A stretch of DNA of 7,545 nucleotides from assembly GCA_030591105.1 (NCBI GenBank), contig JAUVBS010000089.1, forward strand, positions 1-7,545. The letters run 5' to 3'. Positions within the stretch are counted from its first letter, which is position 1, and each line of letters starts with the position of its first letter. Both the position numbers and the translations under genes were made by a program. The DNA is from a bacterium (GTDB lineage: Bacteria > Krumholzibacteriota > Krumholzibacteriia > LZORAL124-64-63). Shown here piece after piece: positions 1 through 5,263 of the stretch. Under the pieces are notes generated by a model, which was not told the DNA's origin, searched no databases, and worked only from the letters and a program-made list of their open reading frames with translations.

Positions 1-379
1 CATTCCAGGTCGTCGAGAGCATGTACCGCTTCCCCTGCATGAGGCCGCCTGACCCGTATTTCTTGCTGGGATCGGTGCGTGTGCGGCCGTCGTCAGTGAA
101 AAGCACGCCATGTCCGCCCGAGTACACGGCATCGATGTACTGCTTGAAGGCGGCCGGAACCGACATCCAATACACGGGAGTCTGGAAGATGATGATGTCG
201 GCCCAGCGGAACTTCTCGAGCTCATCCGCAACGTCGTAGCCGTCATCGACCGTGGTCGACTTCACGGAACAGCCCTTTTTCTCCAGATGGCTCTGCGCTA
301 GATCGATCAGACTTCGGTTCAACTCGCCCTTGGCGATCTCCGCCCGTTGATGTCCGTTGATCAACAAGACGTTTTTCAT
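1..379 (-). CDS. mdaB: NADPH:quinone oxidoreductase MdaB, N-terminal part
   Basis: Flavodoxin-fold, FAD-dependent cytosolic enzyme that reduces quinones by two electrons with NAD(P)H, limiting semiquinone formation. The reverse strand reads from ATG at 379 for 126 codons and runs off the window; E. coli MdaB has about 193 residues, so roughly the last third is missing. The protein opens MKNVLLINGHQ, continues with AKGELNRSL, WADIIIFQTPVYWM, a GGHGVLF stretch and GRTRTDPSKKYGSGGL, and reaches YMLSTTWN. These match the MdaB family segment by segment from recalled sequence. The ATG overlaps the stop of the upstream Cys-rich gene as ATGA, and a GGGAGC ribosome binding site lies six bases before it. 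It therefore looks translationally coupled to the feo genes. A role in redox supply for iron uptake is inference. Confidence 0.92.
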   Translation of the reverse strand, partial: MKNVLLINGHQRAEIAKGELNRSLIDLAQSHLEKKGCSVKSTTVDDGYDVADELEKFRWADIIIFQTPVYWMSVPAAFKQYIDAVYSGGHGVLFTDDGRTRTDPSKKYGSGGLMQGKRYMLSTTWN

Positions 380-621
380 GGTTGCTCCCGTGCTGCGTTC
401 GACTCCGGCGCGGCGGCAGACGGGACGGCGACCGGGTCCTCGTTACAGAGGGCGCCCGGCGCTCCCGGTGTGTCGGTGGGGCACTCGCTGGCGATGGGAC
501 AGTTGACGGTACAGGCGCATTTGCTGCCGGGCGCCCTACCCTGCCGCATGCCGCGCACGGCAGCGATAATCGCCCACGCCAGCGCGACCACGACGATCAA
601 TCCGACCAGGATATTCTCCAC
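376..621 (-). CDS. FeoB-associated Cys-rich membrane protein
   Basis: Small protein of 81 residues placed 14 bp after feoB. It has one N-terminal membrane segment (about residues 4-22, ILVGLIVVVALAWAIIAAV), then a basic stretch (RGMRQGR), then a cysteine cluster: C35, C37, C41, C47 and a further C59. This arrangement (one helix, basic patch, C-x-C-x3-C) is that of the FeoB-associated Cys-rich family, which replaces or accompanies FeoC in many feo operons; its biochemical role is not settled and metal or redox sensing is only supposed. I chose the GTG at 621 because GGGAGGGAG sits just upstream and because it puts the helix at the N-terminus. A longer open frame up to 774 would overlap feoB and has no family support. 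The C-terminus after C59 is Ala/Pro-rich and probably disordered. The stop overlaps the mdaB start. Confidence 0.85.
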   Translation of the reverse strand: MENILVGLIVVVALAWAIIAAVRGMRQGRAPGSKCACTVNCPIASECPTDTPGAPGALCNEDPVAVPSAAAPESNAAREQP

Positions 622-635
622 GATACTCCCTCCCG

Positions 636-2777
636 TCAGGCCAACAGCCGGCTGCCTAGCTGGTAGACGACCGTCGTCAACAGCCAGGCAAAGACCGTCA
701 GGCCCCAGAACTGGGCCAGCGCCCAGCGCCACGAGCCGCTCTCCTGCCGCGTCACGGCAATCGTCGCCATGCACGGCGTCGCGATCAGAGCGAAGAGCAG
801 GATACAGAAACCGATCAGTGGCGTGTAGCGGGCCCGTAGTTGAGCCCGTAGCCCTTCGCTGTGCTCGTCCGTTTCACCCACAGCAAACACGATACCCATC
901 TGGGCGACGAAGACTTCTTTGGCTGCGAAGGCACCGACGAGCGCCGTGCCGATCCGCCAGTCGAAACCCATGGGCCGCAGCACCGGCTCGATCAGATGGC
1001 CGATACGCCCGGACACCGAGTACGCTAACTCGGCCGCCTGCTGGCGATGCTCCGGGGTGGTGGCCAGCTCACCGGAAGGCTCCCCGGGGGGCCCCGCCGT
1101 ACTCGCCATCGCCGCCACCGGTAGATCGAAATCTGCCGGCGGTAGATAATCGGTCGGTGGCTTGGGGTAGCTGGTCAAGAACCACATGATTATCGAGGCG
1201 CCGAGGATCACGGTGCCGGCTTTCTTCAAGTAGAGCCAGGCGCGAGTCCACATCTGTAACAGCAGGCTCTTGCCGGTGGGGAAGCGGTACGGCGGCAGCT
1301 CCATGACGAACGGCGTCGTTTCACCCCGGAATACCGTCAAACGCAGCATTTTCGCGCCGAGCAGCGCGAGTGCGATCCCGGTGAAGTAGATCACCCACAG
1401 CACCGGCCCCTGCCATTTCTGCGGGAAGAACGCGGGGATGATCAGCGCGTAGATCGGCAGCCGCGCACCACAGCTAATCAGCGGCAGGACGAGCATCGTC
1501 GTGATACGGTCGCGGCGGTTCTCGAGGGTGCGCGTCGCCATGATCGCCGGCACTGTGCAACCGAAACCGATCAACAGCGGGATGAAGCTCTTCCCGTGCA
1601 GACCCACCTTGCTCATGAACCGGTCCATCACGAAGGCCGCGCGCACCATGTAGCCGGTGCCTTCAAGAATGGCGATGGCCAGAAACAACAGCACGATGTT
1701 GGGCAGGAACACAATCACCCCGCCCACGCCGCCGATCACCCCGTCGACGAGTAGCGACTGTAGGGGGCTCTCGGCGCCAGCCGGCCAGAAGCCGGCGATG
1801 CGATCGCCGAGCCAGCCGAAGGAACCTTCGATCCCATCCATGAGCGGATAGCCGAGGGTGAACGCCAACGAGAAGACCAGAAACATCAGGAGCGCGAAGA
1901 TCGGCAGTCCCCACACCGGATGCATGACGATGTCGTCGATGCGGTCGGACCAGGTACGACCGTGGGCACGGGTGTGCTCCACGACGCCGTAGAGGATCCC
2001 CTCGATATAGCTGTACCGATGCCGCGCCATGACCACTTCCGGCTTACCGTCGGTGGCGCTGGCAAATTCTTCGACGGCGACCGTGACTTCGGCGCGCACC
2101 AGGTGCGAACCGAGGCGGTCGAGGTAGTCGCGGTCTTTCTCGAGCAGCTTGATCGCCAGCCAGCGACGGTCGGCCGGATCGCGCACGAGCGTATCGCTGG
2201 CGATGAGCTCTTTGAGCCGGGTGATGTTCTGCTCGACCGGTCCGCCGAAGTCGACCTGCTCCTTGCGGTAGCCGTTGCCACCGATCGCCACGTCTAGCAA
2301 CGCTTCGAGCAGCTCATGCGTCCCCTCACCGCGGTTGCCTACCGAACGGATGACCGGCGCTCCGATCCGCTGCGACAGCTCCTGGCGATCGACCACGATC
2401 TGTTGTTTCTCCGCCTCGTCGCTCATGTTCAGAGCGATCACGAGCGGGCGCCCCAGTTCCATCAGCTCGGTCGTCAGGTAGAGGTTGCGTTCGAGGTTGG
2501 CCGCGTCGACGACGTTGAGCACGACGTCCGGTTTCTCTTCGAGGAGGAAATCGCGCGCGACCCGCTCCTCTTCGCTGTAGGCGCTGAGGCTGTAGGTCCC
2601 CGGTAGGTCGATCACTCGCAACTGCACGTCGCCGATCCGGCGGCTGCCTTCCGTCCACTCGACGGTCACACCAGGATAATTGCCGACGTGTTGGCGGGCA
2701 CCGGTCAAGTTGTTGAAGATGGTGGTTTTACCGGCGTTGGGGTTGCCGGCGACCGCGACTGTGATCGTGCGCTGCAC
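636..2777 (-). CDS. feoB: Ferrous iron transport protein B (FeoB)
   Basis: Inner-membrane Fe(II) permease with a cytosolic G domain, 713 residues, a usual length for the family. The G motifs are intact: G1 GNPNAGKT at 11-18, the GNYPGVTVE switch region near 32-40, G3 DLPG at 57-60 and G4 NMSD at 117-120. A helical linker follows to about 280, then membrane segments from about 287 (HPVWGLPIFALLMFLVFSL). The paired gate motifs are present: GFGCTVPAIMATRTLENRRDR near 405, SCGARLPIYALIIPAFF near 435, and the C-terminal AAKEVFVAQMGI and ATPCMATIAVTRQE. No key residue appears lost. The start is GTG at 2777; a GGGG tract seven bases upstream is a modest ribosome binding site, and no earlier start is available in frame. 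feoA lies 122 bp upstream across a terminator, which may lower feoB expression. Confidence 0.97.
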   Translation of the reverse strand: MQRTITVAVAGNPNAGKTTIFNNLTGARQHVGNYPGVTVEWTEGSRRIGDVQLRVIDLPGTYSLSAYSEEERVARDFLLEEKPDVVLNVVDAANLERNLYLTTELMELGRPLVIALNMSDEAEKQQIVVDRQELSQRIGAPVIRSVGNRGEGTHELLEALLDVAIGGNGYRKEQVDFGGPVEQNITRLKELIASDTLVRDPADRRWLAIKLLEKDRDYLDRLGSHLVRAEVTVAVEEFASATDGKPEVVMARHRYSYIEGILYGVVEHTRAHGRTWSDRIDDIVMHPVWGLPIFALLMFLVFSLAFTLGYPLMDGIEGSFGWLGDRIAGFWPAGAESPLQSLLVDGVIGGVGGVIVFLPNIVLLFLAIAILEGTGYMVRAAFVMDRFMSKVGLHGKSFIPLLIGFGCTVPAIMATRTLENRRDRITTMLVLPLISCGARLPIYALIIPAFFPQKWQGPVLWVIYFTGIALALLGAKMLRLTVFRGETTPFVMELPPYRFPTGKSLLLQMWTRAWLYLKKAGTVILGASIIMWFLTSYPKPPTDYLPPADFDLPVAAMASTAGPPGEPSGELATTPEHRQQAAELAYSVSGRIGHLIEPVLRPMGFDWRIGTALVGAFAAKEVFVAQMGIVFAVGETDEHSEGLRAQLRARYTPLIGFCILLFALIATPCMATIAVTRQESGSWRWALAQFWGLTVFAWLLTTVVYQLGSRLLA

Positions 2778-2840
2778 CTCAGAACCCCGGAGATATCCTG
2801 CCCCCGCGGGCGGATCAGGAAGTTTGTCGATACAAGATAG

Positions 2841-2894
2841 GCGGCTGCAAAAAACCCGGCGGCTATAAAAAACCCGGCGGCTGCGCCGGGTCGC
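2841..2894 (-). repeat. 18-bp tandem repeat between feoA and feoB
   Basis: Three units of 18 bp start at 2841, 2859 and 2877, each beginning GCGGCT. The first two run on into AAAAAACCCG; the third diverges after GCGGCTGC. A perfect 16-bp direct repeat is seen at 2849-2864 and 2867-2882. On the minus (transcribed) strand the repeat duplicates the CCGGGTTTTTT end of a terminator, so the T-tract occurs twice, at 2872-2867 and 2854-2849. Confidence 0.85.
2867..2891 (-). terminator. Intrinsic terminator after feoA
   Basis: In the feoA transcript, ACCCGGCG (2891-2884) pairs with CGCCGGGT (2879-2872) across a four-base loop: a perfect 8-bp GC-rich stem followed at once by six T residues (2872-2867). 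It begins 9 bp after the feoA stop. A second T-tract 18 bp further on follows another copy of the right arm, which could form an alternative stem with the same left arm. Because feoB lies downstream on the same strand, read-through or a separate promoter must supply feoB; partial termination would make FeoA more abundant than FeoB. Confidence 0.8.
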
Positions 2895-2899
2895 GGGAC

Positions 2900-3115
2900 C
2901 TAATCCACTTCGATTTTCATGGCCATACCACGGCCGAGCACGATACGACTGTTCCGCACGATGACGACGAACGGACCGGTACCGGAGTTGCGCAAGACCT
3001 CGATCTCCGAACCTGGCACCAGACCCATGGCGGCGAGCCTGCCGCGCACCCCGCGACCGCCGCGCACCTCGCGCAACAGCGCCCTACGCCCCTCGGCAAC
3101 CATCGTCAACGGCAT
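2900..3115 (-). CDS. feoA: Ferrous iron transport protein A (FeoA)
   Basis: Small cytosolic SH3-like protein, 71 residues, that works with FeoB in Fe(II) uptake, probably by contact with its G domain. The sequence shows the family pattern: a leading basic segment, RGRLAAMGLVPGSEIEVLRN (residues 25-44), then PFVVIVRNSRIVLGRGMAMKIEV at the end. I chose the ATG at 3115 because AGGAG lies five bases upstream and the length then fits FeoA; the same frame stays open to about 3349 but would overlap the repressor gene. The gap to the upstream repressor gene is 41 bp with no terminator, so the two are probably cotranscribed. A strong terminator follows the stop. Confidence 0.95.
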   Translation of the reverse strand: MPLTMVAEGRRALLREVRGGRGVRGRLAAMGLVPGSEIEVLRNSGTGPFVVIVRNSRIVLGRGMAMKIEVD

Positions 3116-3156
3116 ATCGTCTCCTGTCGACCGGCTCGCTAGCGCGGACCGGCCGC

Positions 3157-3663
3157 TCAGCTCTCGTCGGGTCGGATCGGACAATCGTCGCGGCCACACT
3201 CGGGTGGTCCGTCTTGCTCTACCCAGTCGCAATAGAAACCCGAACCCTCGCGCCACTGTACACGGTTGACCGGGCAACTCTCGAAGTACTCGACGAACTC
3301 GACCAGCCGCTCGAGTACGACCGGCGAGATGGCGTGCTCCATCCGGCAAGCGTTCTGCTCCGCGTCCCGAGCCTCGATGGCCAGGACCTTCATCAGGAAT
3401 GTCTTGAGCGTCTCGTGCCGCTTGACCACGTCGTCGGCTAGCTGTTCGCCGGCGTCAGTCAATGTGATCAGGTCGTAAGGGGCATAATTCACGAGCCCCT
3501 TCTCCGACAACGCGCGCAAAGCCTGGGTCACCGAGCTGTTGTGAACCCCCAAGCGCATGACGATGTCCTTGGCACGCGCAGCATGTTTCTCGGCGACGAT
3601 GTGGTGAATCGCCTCGAGGTAGTCTTCCAAACTCGCGCTAAGTTGCATTGTTTCGGACATCAT
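3157..3663 (-). CDS. DtxR/MntR-family metal-dependent repressor
   Basis: Metal-activated DNA-binding protein, 168 residues from ATG 3663. It has an N-terminal winged helix (SLEDYLEAIHHI at 11-22, recognition helix NSSVTQALRALSEKG at 42-56, wing near 60-68) and a dimerisation helix region at 73-128. By alignment to recalled MntR and DtxR sequences, the metal ligands visible are D14, E17, H83, C106, E109 and H110. D14 and E17 are as in MntR, while C106 in ACRMEH is as in DtxR Cys102. The third MntR-like helix is followed by a short tail with C130, C145, C156 and C161 in place of the SH3-like domain of DtxR. Adjacent ATG codons at 3663 and 3660 are both possible starts; a TTG at 3693 is less likely. 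Placed first in the feo cluster, it probably represses feoAB when Fe(II) is plentiful; Mn(II) response cannot be excluded. Confidence 0.9.
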   Translation of the reverse strand: MMSETMQLSASLEDYLEAIHHIVAEKHAARAKDIVMRLGVHNSSVTQALRALSEKGLVNYAPYDLITLTDAGEQLADDVVKRHETLKTFLMKVLAIEARDAEQNACRMEHAISPVVLERLVEFVEYFESCPVNRVQWREGSGFYCDWVEQDGPPECGRDDCPIRPDES

Positions 3664-3712
3664 ACTGCCTGTTGTGCCAGAATCGGACCACAATTTGCGG
3701 CCTCATGAAAAG

Positions 3713-3730
3713 TTTTTGTCTAGACGAAAA
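3713..3730. promoter_or_regulatory. Near-palindromic candidate operator upstream of the repressor gene
   Basis: An 18-bp inverted repeat centred on TCTAGA, with T-rich and A-rich arms and a single mismatched pair (3717/3726). It lies 50 bp upstream of the repressor start and 170 bp upstream of the divergent DUF302 start. Length and symmetry suit a dimeric DtxR-family repressor, and the place suits autoregulation and control of feoAB. On the minus strand TAGACA at 3723-3718 could act as a weak -35, but no convincing -10 is seen. Function is inferred; the sequence does not match a consensus I know with certainty. Confidence 0.45.
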
Positions 3731-3899
3731 AATCGCTCACAAAGGGGCAAACCGCCAGGTAAATCTGGAGAGATCAACGAAATAGCCTCACAGCGGCCGG
3801 CTAGATGATCGACAGGAAAAATGCGGCGGAATGGCGAAATCGTCAGTAAATAGACCTGAATCATCGGTAGGCAGACCAAACCACGAGGAGAACAGAGCG

Positions 3900-4283
3900 A
3901 TGATTCACGTAGTCCAGACCGACAAGAGCGTCGAACAGGCAGCCGCCGACCTGGCTGTCGCGGTAGAGAAGCACGGCTTTGGCGTCCTGCACACCTACGA
4001 CTTGCAGGCCACAATGAAGGAGAAGGACGTCGATTTTCCGCACGCCTGCCGGATCTTGGAAGTGTGCAACCCGCACCGCGCCGCCGACGTGCTGACCGCC
4101 GACATGCAGATCTGCCTCGCCTTGCCGTGCCGTATCTGCGTCTTCGAGGAAGATGGCAAGACGAAGATCGGCACGCTCCGTCCAGGACAAATGATGGAGA
4201 TATTTCCCGGTGCGAAGGACATCATGTCTGTCGCGGCCAGTGTGGAGAAAGATCTCTGCGCAATGATCGAGGACGCGAGGTAG
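3900..4283 (+). CDS. DUF302 family protein, Cys-rich
   Basis: Protein of 127 residues with no signal peptide, so probably cytosolic. It carries the DUF302 signature: an N-terminal half with VEQAAADLAVAVEKHGFGVL, then ILEVCNP at 52-58 and LALPCRICVFEEDGKTKIG at 73-91. The family function is unknown. Six cysteines (C50, C56, C72, C77, C80, C120) in such a short chain, of which C56 and C77 sit in the family-conserved motifs, make metal or redox chemistry possible. The ATG at 3900 has GAGGAG about nine bases upstream and the family N-terminus begins there; an in-frame ATG at 3831 lacks such a site. It is divergent from the repressor gene and shares its 236-bp upstream region, so joint metal control is plausible but not shown. 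Confidence 0.85.
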   Translation: MIHVVQTDKSVEQAAADLAVAVEKHGFGVLHTYDLQATMKEKDVDFPHACRILEVCNPHRAADVLTADMQICLALPCRICVFEEDGKTKIGTLRPGQMMEIFPGAKDIMSVAASVEKDLCAMIEDAR

Positions 4284-4316
4284 GATCTCTCGGCGGAACC
4301 TCGCGGGTCGGTCAAT

Positions 4317-4338
4317 GAGAACCCCCCGGGGGGTTCTC
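4317..4338. repeat. Perfect 22-bp palindrome downstream of the DUF302 gene
   Basis: GAGAACCCCCC is followed directly by its exact reverse complement. As RNA it would give a very stable hairpin of nine pairs with a four-base loop. It begins 33 bp after the DUF302 stop and lies about 80 bp before the next promoter. No T-tract adjoins it on either strand, the nearest on the plus strand being five T at 4361-4365. It may stop or stabilise the DUF302 transcript, or be a protein-binding site. Confidence 0.6.
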
Positions 4339-4418
4339 CGGGGAGCCCTTGCCGGGTGAGTTTTTCGACATCCCGATCGAACTCGGTTCGCGCCGCCCGC
4401 TCATCGGTGTGCGGCCGT

Positions 4419-4447
4419 TTGCCTCTATCGCGTCGATCTGGTAGAAT
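4419..4447 (+). promoter_or_regulatory. Sigma70-like promoter of the dockerin gene pair
   Basis: TTGCCT (4419-4424) and TAGAAT (4442-4447) are separated by exactly 17 bp and match the TTGACA/TATAAT consensus at four and five of six positions. Transcription would start near 4454, giving a leader of about 74 nt before the ATG at 4528. No comparable promoter is seen before the second gene, so one promoter may serve both. Confidence 0.6.
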
Positions 4448-4497
4448 TATGATTGAGGGGGAAACAACAACCTATCTCAGCTTCCCGCTACACATCC

Positions 4498-4520
4498 CCT
4501 TCGCTCACGCTGGCGAAAGG
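4498..4520 (+). promoter_or_regulatory. Leader hairpin covering the ribosome binding site (copy 1)
   Basis: CCTTCGC (4498-4504) can pair with GCGAAAGG (4513-4520), with one bulged A and an eight-base loop. The right arm contains the AAGG ribosome binding site of the ATG at 4528, so the fold would block initiation. The same sequence recurs before the second paralogue. A regulatory role is inferred. Confidence 0.4.
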
Positions 4521-4527
4521 TGTAATG

Positions 4528-5181
4528 ATGATTCTCAAGAAAAACTCGGGTTGGCTGGCGTGCGCCTTGATCGTCGCCGCAACGTTCGGTGGCACGGCGT
4601 CAGCGGTCACGACTGACATCCCCGATCTGGATCTGTCCTGCTACGTGACCGCAGCCACCGAACCAGTGTCGGTCTTCACCGTGCCCGACGGACAGGGGAA
4701 CGGGTTCGACGAAGCTTTCGCGTACGGCGGGGTGACCATGGATGCTACCATCACCCTGACCCTGCTCGACGCAATGGGCGTACCCATTGCTAACTACCCG
4801 GCCGAAGACATATGGCTGGCAACAACTCAGGGCGGCTTGGCTTCCTGCCCGGGTGGCTCCATTGCCGATGCCGACACCGATGCCAACGGTGCGACCCAAT
4901 GGCAGGAGCCGCTCTTAGCTGGCGGCTATACCGATCCGGTCAGCGAGTTGGCGATTGTATTCGTCAGCGGCAGTGCGCTAACCCAACAGCCTCTGGACAT
5001 CTATTTCAACAGCCCCGACCTCAGTGGTGACGGCTTCGTCAACCTTACCGACATTGCCATGATCACGCAGGCCATATTCGGAGCGTATAGTTACGGGGCG
5101 GATTTTTATTGGGACGGTGTCATCAACCTGTCCGACGTAGCTTATATGACGACGCTGGGCATCGGCGCTGAATGTCCGTGA
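4528..5181 (+). CDS. Secreted protein with C-terminal dockerin-like domain (copy 1)
   Basis: Exported protein of 217 residues. A signal peptide (KK, hydrophobic core LACALIVAATFGG, cleavage after TASA near residue 26) is followed by a beta-rich, Ig-like region; DATITLTLLDAMGVPI recalls bacterial Ig-like domains. An Asp-rich loop DADTDANG (residues 114-121) may bind calcium. The C-terminal part has two EF-hand-like loops in dockerin type I arrangement: DLSGDGFVNLTD at 164-175 and DFYWDGVINLSD at 192-203, and the chain ends GAECP. The second loop has Tyr where Asn or Asp normally coordinates calcium. Start: ATG 4528 rather than the adjacent ATG 4525, because the AGG is then seven bases away and because the paralogue has an ATG at the same place but GTG at the other. 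No cohesin partner or enzyme domain is visible; function unknown. Confidence 0.85.
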   Translation: MILKKNSGWLACALIVAATFGGTASAVTTDIPDLDLSCYVTAATEPVSVFTVPDGQGNGFDEAFAYGGVTMDATITLTLLDAMGVPIANYPAEDIWLATTQGGLASCPGGSIADADTDANGATQWQEPLLAGGYTDPVSELAIVFVSGSALTQQPLDIYFNSPDLSGDGFVNLTDIAMITQAIFGAYSYGADFYWDGVINLSDVAYMTTLGIGAECP

Positions 5182-5233
5182 ACCTGCGACCGAGGGGAAG
5201 ATTACAGCAATCTCTGCTCCCGGTTACCCGTCC

Positions 5234-5256
5234 CCTTCGATCACGCTGGCGAAAGG
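5234..5256 (+). promoter_or_regulatory. Leader hairpin covering the ribosome binding site (copy 2)
   Basis: CCTTCG (5234-5239) can pair with CGAAAGG (5250-5256) with one bulged A; the loop is ten bases because C-to-A at 5240 removes the closing pair present in copy 1. The ribosome binding site of the ATG at 5264 is again inside the right arm. Retention of six pairs after considerable drift of the leader supports, but does not prove, a selected structure. Confidence 0.35.
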
Positions 5257-5263
5257 TGTTGTG

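Noticed and set aside
347..1189. Long plus-strand open frame of 280 codons
   Set aside because: Antisense to mdaB, the FeoB-associated gene and the end of feoB, with Arg/Pro/Ser-rich low-complexity translation typical of GC-rich shadow frames.
3664..3693. Ten extra residues on the repressor from a TTG start
   Set aside because: TTG is rare, no ribosome binding site precedes it, and the family N-terminus fits ATG 3663 or 3660.
3703..4014. Minus-strand open frame covering the intergenic region and the DUF302 start
   Set aside because: It overlaps the well-supported DUF302 gene, has no recognisable domain, and the region is better explained as regulatory.
4558..4566. Possible lipobox (WLAC) in copy 1 of the dockerin protein
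   Set aside because: The residue at -3 is Trp, the Cys lies before the hydrophobic core ends, and the paralogue lacks it; the TASA cleavage site fits better.
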